Source of the DNA: Paramacrobiotus richtersi
Taxonomy: Eukaryota; Tardigrada; Eutardigrada; Parachela; Macrobiotidae
Assembly (NCBI GenBank): GCA_034698045.1
Contig: JAQGAU010000279.1
Location: 1 to 32,088, forward strand
Direction: 5' to 3'
DNA length: 32,088 nt
Shown: positions 1 through 8,049 of the stretch, piece by piece
How the letters are laid out: every line of letters starts with the position of its first letter
How positions within the stretch are numbered: the stretch's first letter is position 1
Translations under genes and position numbers: made by a program
Notes under the pieces: model-generated
Told to the model about the DNA's origin: nothing
What the model saw: only the letters and a program-made list of their open reading frames with translations
Databases searched by the model: none

Positions 1-229
1 AAAACAACTGCAAATCCACAAGCTTGTAAAAGAGAATTCGAAAACTTATATGGTCCGGAAGAACACGAAAATTTCATCGTTGATAAAATTAAACAGATAT
101 CATGTATCATGTATGCAAACTGCTGATCCCCGAGTGTATTATTACGATCGAAACAATTACGAATCCAAACATCTTTTCAGAGGTTTGGAAGGGGGCGCGA
201 GTATGGACCCTGGCCTGTGACTCGCAGGC

Positions 230-835
230 AGCGTCAAGTCAGCTGAGGATTTCGGAATTGGTGTGATTTATGAATTTTTCCATATCACAGGAAAGGATCC
301 TTCGTTTAACGCAGACATAAATATTAATTTTAATGGCAACAATATCGATTCGCCGGCTGTTTGCAAAAGTCTGTTACTGATCTCAAATAAACTGCTGGAA
401 GTCTGCGGTTTAATTTTTATCAATTGTTCAAGTATTATCTGATCGGTTATTTCAGAAACCTCGCTGTTACTCGCCGTGATTTCCAGATTAGAAGACACGC
501 AGTGATTTTCGCAAACGGATTGAGAGCCACAGTGCTGTTCGTTGAGCAGGTTTGCCTTTTAAATTTCACTGCCAACTAGACGACAGTCAGGCGCCTTCAG
601 TGGCGGCAAGCCGGTTATGTCAGTACTACACTTGATGTAGTTCCAAAATTTTCTGGGATTGTTACGATACGAGTGGGAAACGTCCACAATATGCATGCGT
701 TCACATCTTTTTACATGTAGTTCAGCTTTTTTTTCCAAAATCTTCCACTTTAATTTTGATGAGGACTGTAGCGACAGGTTAGAGCAACGGTGGTAACTGC
801 GGAACGCTCGATCACGTGCCTGTACCAATCTTCTG
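230..835 (-). mobile_element. LINE fragment: linker and start of reverse transcriptase (CR1/jockey-like)
   Basis: Read on the minus strand, the region first gives the segment that sits between endonuclease and polymerase in CR1/jockey LINEs: a basic helical stretch followed by RNNPRKFWNYIK (about 690-620). Next comes the entry of the reverse transcriptase: LIKIKPQTSSSLFEISNRLL, then LNEGSFPVIWKNS at 270-315. These match the family pattern in which a K-x-S-P-G-x-D-x-I-P-like block is followed by a hydrophobic helix and F-P-x-x-W-K. Directly after WKNS a TAA stands where a lysine is usual, and the frame continues ITPIPKS before it decays. The catalytic motifs are absent, so this is a dead internal fragment. 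The family assignment is by eye. Confidence 0.72.
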
Positions 836-849
836 ACTTCTGCTGGATA

Positions 850-915
850 TCGTTATTAGGGGACACTTCCGCTAACGTAACCGACGAATGAACAAATTAC
901 ACAGTTTTCTTGAAT
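850..915 (+). repeat. Divergent copy of the AATACTTCCGG dispersed repeat
   Basis: The string ACTTCCGCTAACGTAACCGACGAA with a following ACAAATTACAC matches the head of the copies at 1169, 4104 and 5691, where the same order of ACTTCC, an ACCGACG block and an AC-rich block is seen. It abuts the 5' side of the minus-strand LINE fragment. Confidence 0.4.
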
Positions 916-965
916 CAAGAGGACACGCCTGCCGTGGCCTAGAAATCTATCTATAAATTATGACT

Positions 966-1072
966 ATGATGTGACATCATTGATGTCAGCATGCGCGTAG
1001 AGCATGCATGTACAGCTAACAGGCTGTCTTATATAATGTAGCCGGCTGCGCTCGACTCAGTCAGTCTACCAG
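966..1072 (+). promoter_or_regulatory. Candidate RNA polymerase II core promoter (CRE-like pair, TATATAA, TCAGT initiator, splice donor)
   Basis: Two CRE/ATF-like octamers, TGACATCA at 972-979 and TGATGTCA at 981-988, look like TGACGTCA sites that lost their CpG. They are followed by GCATGCGC (989-996). A TATATAA box starts at 1030 and a TCAGTC initiator has its A at 1059, which is the normal 29-30 base spacing for arthropod-type promoters. CAG|GTGAAC at about 1070-1078 could be a splice donor. No downstream gene is recognised. The layout is also what one sees in the LTR of an old LTR retrotransposon, so a solo-LTR fossil is a real alternative. I could not define its ends. Confidence 0.35.
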
Positions 1073-1164
1073 GTGAACATCCACATTTTAGCATCTTACT
1101 GTACCAGTTGTAAAAAAAAGTGAACTAGCGGGATTACACCCCTACGAGTATACTACTGTGCTAC

Positions 1165-1262
1165 TGGGCAATACTTCCGGTAACCGTGACCGACGGGACG
1201 GACAACTAAACCATTAGCACTGAATCTAGAGTATCTCCGCTTCGTTTTGATCGATTTTGCAG
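1165..1262 (+). repeat. AATACTTCCGG dispersed repeat copy
   Basis: The head CAATACTTCCGGTAAC, then GTGACCGACGGGACGGACAA, then a body ending in TCCGCTTCGTTTTGATCG. The same order recurs at 3967, 4104, 4214 and 5691. The CGCTTCG-type tail also appears alone at 3945, 11970 and 11345. It is probably a short non-autonomous element. No coding content. Confidence 0.6.
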
Positions 1263-1479
1263 TATGTTTCAGTATGTAAAAGCCACAGCGACGCTTCGCG
1301 TCTCCGTTCTTGGTGTAATGGTCACTGTTTCTCCGTTTCGTTTTTCTGGTCACAGTATTTTTGGGCTTCGTTTTTGGGTTTCAAGTCTTCCGTCGGTCTG
1401 ATCCAAGATCACGAACACTGCCTATGGTCATACCAACTCATACTCCTCAAAATCGCGCATTGAAAATCATGGCTCTACG

Positions 1480-1720
1480 GCTAGTCTTATTCAGCTTTGT
1501 ACGCTGCGCTGTATCTGCGGCACAATGGTAGTTTGAATACGATTATTTCCACATCTCTTTTTACTTGATACAAATTTTCTAGGCAAATTCATTTTCAGTA
1601 GAGCACAAAGAATGATATCATGCGAACACTTATCAAACGCTTTTGAACAGTCCAGAAATAGTGCGTCAACCTCAGAACCACTAGCCATGAAGTCTTTAAT
1701 CGTTTTAACAAACAATTTAT
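1480..1720 (-). mobile_element. LINE reverse-transcriptase fragment with catalytic box A
   Basis: The minus-strand frame contains SGSEVDALFLDCSKAFDKC, the RT palm motif A with its catalytic aspartates, followed by SHDIILCALLKMNLP and then K-R-C-G-N, the finger/connection segment before motif B. Motif B and the [FY]ADD box are missing, and the sequence before residue V-K-T-I is unrelated AT-rich DNA. It resembles the copy at 20.74-21.48 kb (G-F-E-V-D-A-x-x-L-D-C-S-K-S-F-D), so both probably come from one family. It lies upstream of the linker fragment at 230-835 on the same strand, the opposite of the order within one element. Confidence 0.75.
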
Positions 1721-1744
1721 TTAAATTTAAATTCAATTTATTTT

Positions 1745-2595
1745 GTTTTAATTTGGCTTTATAGCCTTTGCAAACTGGACTTAATAAGTTAATATTTTAT
1801 AAATATATATCCCACCAACGCCCACCGATGCCAGTTTAGCATCATGGGGATCCCATTTTTTGTACACGAACCTTGTCTTCGGATTGAGACTGAAGGTTCA
1901 GAGGAAAAAGATAAAAATCTTTGAGTGACCTAAACTGCACGGACCGGAGACCAGGTGAGCTTCGAAAATGGTCATTTCCCGGTTTTTTGGGTTCTTCCAG
2001 CTTCTTCCAGACTTTCAAGCGTTAGATTTAGTAAAAATAACTCTGAAATATGTCAAAAAGTGCACTTTAGGTACTCTACCAAGTGAGATTTTCGAACACA
2101 ATGGTCTTTCAACTATTCTGCCAATAGCTAACCATGTAGTCCATAATGCCCTGTTGTTTCTTGCTTTAGTGTATGTTTGATTTCAGCTGTACCGGTGTAA
2201 CTTGCATGTGCTATATCTAGCTCCAGCGCGCTGGTTGTTGGACCATGGTCGATAACCATGATCGCGCAAGCGGTCATTCCGTATAGGACCTGTTCCGTAA
2301 ATGAATAACGAAAGAACTTTGACCAGTTGTCATGGTTATTTAAAGGAACACAAACCAGTTCAGAAGAAAATGCTTACTATGAAGAATATTATATCAGTAT
2401 GTATTTTAATAGATAGCATCCAGAACGTATCCCAGTATTCCCGCAGTGGCCAGTTCTTAAATCTGCGAAGCGGTGAGCGACCTCCTATTTTATTTTCTAT
2501 ACTGGGCCACCCGGACTCGAAAAATTGCTCTGAATTAGTACGCACATGTATATTCAGTAACTTTGCTTGGCCCGTTCCATGTTGACACGAAATTC
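1745..2595. other. No recognisable gene
   Basis: AT-rich sequence near 1780-1810 (TATAAATATATA), then mixed sequence. Short stop-free frames on both strands overlap each other and match no family I know. Confidence 0.4.
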
Positions 2596-2599
2596 TTGG

Positions 2600-3085
2600 C
2601 TTAAGGTACGGAAGCACCGCACCGGTCGCAATATTAGTGCGGTAAAGTTTGTGCCGTACGCAACTGGCACGGCACCGACCGTACCGTAGATACATTGTCA
2701 TACGGTCTGTTGTACCGAAGGCGTAATCGTAAGTCTTTCACGATTTTGAGTGCGCGATAGCAGTCCTGCTGCCGAGCGGTTTTCTAGCTTAAACGGACGT
2801 GCCATTAATGACCCGCACACGAATCTTTGTCCTGAAAACTCTATGACTAATTAATTTTGAAGCAGGATCTGATTAAATAATAAAGTGCCGTATCTGTTCC
2901 GTACCGTACTGTAGCCTGAAAAGCAATCTGGAACCGTAAACGTAAAAAAGGTTTTGAAAATGTGCCGTAGTCGACCGTAAGCCGTTGACCCAAAGAGCCC
3001 TGCCGAGCCGTCTCCGTACCGAAAATTGCTACGGAAAATTGCCGTGGTATCGCAAGGAGTGCTGCCGCTTCCATCACACAGATGT
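2600..3085. repeat. Region dense in CCGTAC/GTACGG motifs
   Basis: CCGTA, GTACCG or TACGG occurs repeatedly, for example near 2605, 2653, 2682, 2700, 2889, 2899, 2932, 2966, 3012 and 3030, in both orientations. Such clustering of a short two-way motif is typical of subterminal binding sites in non-autonomous DNA transposons. No clean terminal inverted repeat was found, so an element boundary cannot be given. Confidence 0.35.
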
Positions 3086-3238
3086 AAACAGTGCGGTAGA
3101 CGGCAATTGAATGTTTTTGACAGTGAAAGATGGACGTTGATTTCTTTTTGTCCGTTTATGCGCGCAGTTCCCGGTTTCTACTTACCCGCAAAAAGTTTGG
3201 TTTAGTTGATCTGACCAGATTCTGCACAGTACCTAATA

Positions 3239-3720
3239 CTCGGTTAGTGCACTCGCTGTTTGCGGGCACTGGTGGACCGAAGCGAGCAGAAATTACACCA
3301 GTGTATATCCTTTTCAAGAATAAAAGTACTGTCAACCTTTATCACACACCGATGAACAGTAAAAAGCTCAAAATTATTAAACCAAAAGGCTCATTCTAGC
3401 TAGCTCTGTCTTTCTCTGTACGGTTGCCTTTTTCATTTTGGTCGCTTGGAGGACCGCGGAAGGGAAGGTTGGCACAATAGCTAGCTCAGTTCCAGTTTTT
3501 ACCCGAGAAAGGCCAACATAGAGCAGACCAGAGGCAAATTCTTTTTTCCAATATGCACAACTGCTTGATCGCAAATAATTAATCCTTTTATGTACATGCC
3601 CGCGATAGAAGAAATTTGGTCCTTGAGCACTTCTCAGTTTTGTCTTGCCACTGAGTGGTTATGGGCGATACTGGAACGCAATTGTTGGCAAACCTTGGCC
3701 AACAAACGTTGGTTTTGTGG
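3239..3720 (-). mobile_element. Helitron 3'-end fragment, copy 1 (helicase motifs and 3' hairpin)
   Basis: On the minus strand, 3574-3400 encodes KKEFASGLLYVGLSRVKTG followed by TELAIVP. This is the last motif of the Pif1-like helicase of Helitrons, where the family reads F-x-x-G-x-x-Y-V-A-L-S-R-V. The preceding K-G-L-I-I-C-D-Q-A-V-V-H-I-G corresponds to K-S-Q-G-L-T-L-D-x-A-V. About 150 bp later comes a hairpin at 3246-3270 (AGTGC/GCACT and CGC/GCG arms, loop TGTTT). Next is CGAG at 3242-3239 in the place of the terminal CTRR, followed by T, as expected for Helitron ends. A second copy lies at 6.76-7.33 kb. Rep (HUH) and the rest of the helicase are absent, so this is a truncated tail. The assignment is by eye but rests on two independent signals. 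Confidence 0.7.
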
Positions 3721-3744
3721 AATATAGAGGACGCGCACTCTGTT

Positions 3745-3812
3745 TCTGTGTTTATGTTATTTATTTATTTCTTTCTTTATTTATTATTATTTGTGTATTA
3801 TATTATTTACTA
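3745..3812. repeat. TTTA/TTTC simple-sequence tract
   Basis: A run of TTATTTATTTATTTCTTTCTTTATTTATTATTATTT-like units, repeated in a shorter form at about 4047-4085. The two tracts follow the same preceding sequence (TTTTGTGGAATATAGA), so they belong to a duplicated unit. Confidence 0.7.
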
Positions 3813-3872
3813 GTGCAAGTTCTCTCTGTCGTTTGCCCTTAAGGACAAGCGAGCAAAGTACCCGGTACTCGA

Positions 3873-3928
3873 GTACTCCATCTGTCGGGTTCGCCAAATG
3901 TGTACTCCATCTGTCGGGTTCGCCAAAT
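3873..3928. repeat. Two-copy tandem repeat, 29-bp period
   Basis: GTACTCCATCTGTCGGGTTC plus the next seven bases occurs identically at 3873-3899 and 3902-3928, separated by two bases. A perfect 12-bp palindrome GTACTCGAGTAC precedes it. The exact identity indicates a recent local duplication. Confidence 0.85.
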
Positions 3929-3961
3929 TCTGTTTAAAAAAACGCTCGCTTCGCTCGCTTG

Positions 3962-4045
3962 ATTTCGCAATACTTCCGCGACCGACGGGACAGACAAATT
4001 ATCCAGTTTTGTGGAATATAGATGCCGCGCCCTCTATTTTTGTGT
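3962..4045 (+). repeat. AATACTTCCGG dispersed repeat copy
   Basis: CGCAATACTTCCG, then CGACCGACGGGACAGACAAA and TTTTGTGGAATATAGATG. The latter part is shared with 3712-3735, showing that the unit 3700-4085 is a local duplication of repeat body plus TTTA tract. Confidence 0.6.
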
Positions 4046-4097
4046 TTATGTTATTTATTTATTTCTTTATTTCTTAATATTTATTCATTGTATTACT

Positions 4098-4190
4098 TAT
4101 TACGCAATACTTCCGGTACAGTGACCGACGGGACAGACAAAATGTCCATTTTCACTGAATATAAAGGACCTTCGCTTCGTTCGATTATTA
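4098..4190 (+). repeat. AATACTTCCGG dispersed repeat copy, most complete in this cluster
   Basis: ACGCAATACTTCCGGTACAG, then TGACCGACGGGACAGACAAA, then a body CATTTTCACTGAATATAAAG with the tail GGACCTTCGCTTCGTTCG. This order defines the consensus used for the other copies. Confidence 0.65.
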
Positions 4191-4209
4191 TTTCTTAATC
4201 ATAATGTTT

Positions 4210-4280
4210 ATTACGCAATACTTCCGAGACAAAATTTCCATTTTCATTGAATATAGAGGACCTTCGCATCGCTTGGGTCG
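4210..4280 (+). repeat. AATACTTCCGG dispersed repeat copy, internally shortened
   Basis: ACGCAATACTTCCGAGACAA is followed by AATTTCCATTTTCATTGAAT and TAGAGGACCTTCGCATCGCT. It lacks the ACCGACGGGAC block of the copy at 4098, and is about 110 bp downstream of it. Confidence 0.6.
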
Positions 4281-4289
4281 AAAATTACG

Positions 4290-5165
4290 CGAAAATTTAA
4301 AACAAAAATAAGGCACTTACGTCCTGTTGTTACTGATCTTCAGTTCAAATTTTCAATTGTCGAATTATAAGCGGCTTTTGACACAATCTGAATACAAAGC
4401 TTCCAAATCATGGGTTTTCGCTCAGTACTGCAACAGATGCTATTTTGCAGGATTTCATCAAACGATCAAGGTTATGTTTTACCTATCGAACTGACTTCGA
4501 ATTACGTATCGATCTGTGATTAAGTGCCTATCTGAAAAACAGTACGTCCCAGGGCATCACCAATTTTAAAAAATATTGGTCCGCAACCTTTTCTCCATTA
4601 GTTAAACTTTTGAGTTACAACCTGCGCAAGTATACGCAGCACCCGGTAGCACGAGCTAGAGCAGTGTTTTCCACGATAATTTAATCTTCAAACTAAGCAA
4701 CCTAAAAGTCAAAAGTTCACGTATCGTCACCATGGTCGCGCTTAATTGTACGAGGTATTTTTATACTGATGCAGGGGGCCGAAGCATCACCAGACTTAGT
4801 TCGAATAATAGTGCGTGTCGCTGCTTGATATCTTTGCACGCTAGTAGGAGAACCAGACTACAGAGGTGAAACATAAGCTGAACCACCCAGTTAGCTGAGA
4901 AACGAGAGTTTTTGAAAGACCAAAAAGCAGAGCTTCGAAAAACCAATATGCCAACCTCATGTCCACATTACCACCATCGTACTCGATTTAGTAAGATATC
5001 TCGAGCCTTCTTCAGGCAAATCGTTAAAGCGCAAACTGGCGGCAACTGGTTTTGGGATTTAGGATTAAGAGTTCAATAGCATTCAAAATTCAGAAACTTT
5101 TTTCATGCCCTTTCTATTTCTCACACTTATTTCAGACGACAGGTTTATTAACCAGAGTCTGCTGT
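4290..5165. other. No recognisable gene
   Basis: Unique-looking sequence of moderate AT content. I see no ORF with family motifs and no clear inverted or direct repeats. Confidence 0.4.
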
Positions 5166-5172
5166 TACTGTG

Positions 5173-5676
5173 TTTAGAGCCCGGCACGAGCCCTGAATCC
5201 ACGACTCGGCTCGCTCGCAGCTCTATCTTGGCTCGCTCACTCGCTCGTGGATTCCAGACGCTTCAACTCAACTCGCTCGGCTCGCATAACAGAATGTGAT
5301 TGGCAGGCTCGTCCGGCTCGCAGTCATTATTTTGTGTTCGAAGAATAATCAGTTTTTGACATGTTATGCACTGAAAAACTGTTTTCGTGCAATAGATAAA
5401 TAAAACAGTCAACTTAACCGTAAAATCGGCCCTGCTGTCGTCAGAAAAGCAAGTTTCTATTTTTTTTTTCTGCAGAAAAAATTAAACATCTATTCTTTTA
5501 AAAATTAGCTCGTTCAGAAAGGTAAACCCAGCTCGCTCGGCTTGCTCGCGAGGCTGAATACTCCAGCTCGGATCGACTCGGCTCGTGTCCAGAAATCGCT
5601 GGCTCGCTTATCGTGCTCGCGAGCTGCCAGCGCTCGCGAGTCGAGCCGAGCCTCGCGGCTCGTGCCGGGCTCTAAA
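5173..5676. mobile_element. hAT-like non-autonomous element with perfect inverted ends
   Basis: The left end TTTAGAGCCCGGCACGAGCC (5173-5192) is the exact reverse complement of the right end at 5657-5676. Inside each end is a GC-rich zone packed with GCTCG/CGAGC words (5205-5290 and 5530-5650); the 200-bp centre is AT-rich and non-coding. Ends that begin TAGAG and CGAGC-rich subterminal arrays are typical of hAT MITEs. Flanking octamers ACTGTGTT (5167-5174) and TTTGTGTT (5678-5685) agree at six of eight positions but are offset by three bases, so the target-site duplication is only a candidate. No transposase is present; it would depend on one supplied elsewhere. Confidence 0.75.
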
Positions 5677-5687
5677 GTTTGTGTTAT

Positions 5688-5772
5688 TACACAATACTTC
5701 CAGTAGCGTAACCGACGAACGGAAAAACTAAGTTTCGTTGAAGTTGGCAGTATTTTCAGTATATATAGCACT
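5688..5772 (+). repeat. AATACTTCCGG dispersed repeat copy
   Basis: ACAATACTTCCAGTAGCGTAACCGACGAACGG, split by a few changes from the copies at 4.1 kb, follows the right end of the hAT-like element by 12 bases. Its body has diverged. Confidence 0.5.
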
Positions 5773-5779
5773 CAGAATT

Positions 5780-6755
5780 CGCAAGCTTTCTCCATGCACT
5801 TATGTCTTACACTCATTTCAAATGACATGTTTATATACAAGATGCTAGTCGGATACTCTTCCTTGTACTTTTAAACTTAAACTTAAACTTTTCGCTCAGC
5901 TCAGGTTGGTCCACACCCAAAACGTGCTGCGTCACGTTGGCAAATCGGCAATTATTCCCGCAAAATGGGTAAGCGGTTACGACCAAGCTAAGATGTCAGA
6001 TCAGCGTGTTTTCACCTGACAGGTTTTGGGAAATACTATTTTGCGGCTAATTAGCAGGCCGACAACTGGCGGCCGGGTAGTGAGTCTTTAGCTTTCACTA
6101 TACGTCTAACGTCGAAGCTGGCTGATTCTGGGTAACTCCATCACCGTTTTGATCGAATAGATTCCATCCCGATTTCTTGTTCCGTATCTGGTCGTATTTT
6201 ACCAACTGACCAAGGAAAGCGACGCTTGGTGAAATAACGGGACGTCTTTCTTTCACATACCTAAAATTAACGCACATAAATTATGTACTTCGTCGCATGC
6301 AAAGTCATTGGAAGGATTACTTATATGCCGCTTCAAATGGTATGTCGTTTAAATGCATGAGATAACCGACGGCAACTGTTGGTGATCGAGATACGCCTGC
6401 TTTGCAATGCACAATCGCGCATCCGCCGGCACTCCTCGCGTTGTCTGCAAAACGGAATGGTTTGCTAGGTCCGAAATCGGTTTTGCCCGCAATGGCCGGT
6501 TGTTTCGCAATATTGTAAAACAGTTTAAACAGAGATGACGCTTATAAAGCTCTCATTTCTACCCAAGTTGATGACATGATACACAAGTAAACGCACATAA
6601 CTCGGTAATCGCTCTCCGCTGATGCTGGCGATGAAGGCCCGAGCGATGTAACGCTCACAAATCCTAAAGCTGCATTGCCAGATCCGCGTTTGATTGTGTT
6701 CGGTTTTGCGAGGAGCTTTCCGCTTTAGTCAGTCTCTCACTAAGCGGCTGTATGG
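5780..6755. other. No recognisable gene
   Basis: Mixed sequence with a short AAACTT array (5871-5892). No frame on either strand shows family motifs. Confidence 0.4.
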
Positions 6756-6762
6756 TCTAGTA

Positions 6763-7335
6763 CTAGGTAAGTGCACTCGCTGTTTGCGGGCATTGGTGGA
6801 CGGAAGCAAACAGTAAATATGCACATAGTTCAGAGAAAAATGTTATGGATATGTGGACGGTGGTCAAGAGTGTGCGCATGTGCAACCTGGCAGTGGCAGA
6901 TACCCAACATTATTTCAGGTCGTCCCAAGACCGAAATCATTGCTGACCTCTATCACACTACCATACGAAGAACAGGACAAGGCTCAGAACAATTAAACCA
7001 AAAGACTCATTCTAGCAAGATCTGTCCTTCTCGGTACGGTCGCTTTTTTTTGATCGCTTGGAGGACCGCGAAAGAGAAATTGGTTCAACAGCTAGCCCAG
7101 TCCAAGTTTTTACTCGAGAATTACCAACGTAGATCAGTCCAGATGTAAATTTTTTTGCCAATATGCACAACGTTACCGCTTTATCGCAGGTTATTCCTTG
7201 GCCTTTGTGTATGGTAATGGCCTATGCCAGCGATAAAGGAAATTGGGTCCTTATGCACTTCTCAATTTTGTCTTGCCACTGTGTGGTTATTCGCGATATA
7301 GGAACGCAAATATTGGCAAAGGTGCGCAAAGGAAG
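6763..7335 (-). mobile_element. Helitron 3'-end fragment, copy 2 (helicase motifs V-VI, hairpin and CTAG end)
   Basis: On the minus strand, 7300-7050 encodes VPISRITTQW, then RTQFPLSLA, a stop in place of the usual tryptophan, AITIHKGQGITCDKAV, and KKFTSGLIYVGNSRVK. This is the order of the C-terminal Helitron/Pif1 helicase motifs (R-T-Q-F-P-L-x-L-A-W-A-I-T-I-H-K-S-Q-G-x-T-L-D, then Y-V-A-L-S-R-V). A hairpin at 6770-6794 is nearly identical to that of copy 1. The terminal CTAG (6766-6763) is followed by T, the Helitron A/T target rule. Copies 1 and 2 align over most of their length with many substitutions and several indels, so both are old. The helicase upstream of about 7330 is not recognisable. 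Confidence 0.75.
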
Positions 7336-7654
7336 AACGCCGCATTGCGCGTATCTCAGGGGAATCGCAACTTACCTATAAATGCGAACGCTTGCCGAAA
7401 ATGACCCAAAAGTTTAGCAGAATACGTATCATCGACAGCAATCTGCAGGTAGTGCGAGTCCTCAATAAAGGCGGGTTTCTTGCATTCGCGGCTCACGTTC
7501 AGAACGTATGTGATGTTCCTGTGCTGCAGGAAAGGCGGTATAACAGCAATGGGTCTCACTGGCTGTCGAAGTACTTCGGCAAATGCTGCATGTTATGCCA
7601 CATTTTCTACAGATCACAGGATATTGCCCACTCCGCCCCCCCAATCGCACTTGT

Positions 7655-7735
7655 ACAATCGCACTTGTATAATATCATAATACTATCATATAATATCATA
7701 ATAGTATAATATCATAATACAATCATAATATTCTT
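7655..7735. repeat. AT-rich tandem of ATAATATCATAATA units
   Basis: Starts with CGCACTTGTACAAT/CGCACTTGTATAAT in tandem, then repeated ATCATA-AT units of about 14-17 bp. Simple-sequence DNA. Confidence 0.8.
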
Positions 7736-7871
7736 TTGGTTTTATCGTAGGGCAAGAGTGCCTCACAATAAACAAATGTTAAAATGAGTCAGTTCTCGCA
7801 GTTTCAAAACAACTGCAAAGTAACGTTGCGAACTGCAGCCTGAGCTAACGGCCATTTTCCCTCCACTCTTA

Positions 7872-7950
7872 TACGATACAAGAAACACCTTCGGCTGCCG
7901 CCTCAGGGTTTCTCGAGATCTATATTCAAAATCGAATCGAATACACACTG
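7872..7950. repeat. Dispersed repeat, paired with 29420-29493
   Basis: TACAAGAAACACCTTCGGCT, GCCGCCTCAGG and the following ATCTATATTCAAAATCGA match TACAAGAAACGCCTTCTGCA, GCCGCCTCAGG and ATCTGTATTCAGAATCGA at 29.42 kb, in the same orientation. Family unknown. Confidence 0.6.
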
Positions 7951-8049
7951 TCCAGGTCCAAGCTATTCGTCCAAAAGGCATTCTGCCCTCTGAGCGGTTT
8001 GGCCGGCCACAAAGGATTTTTCGGTTTGATCAACGGCTGCAGATGTAAG

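Noticed and set aside
6771-7148. 125-codon plus-strand frame
   Set aside because: It is the antisense shadow of the Helitron helicase tail and 3' region on the minus strand.
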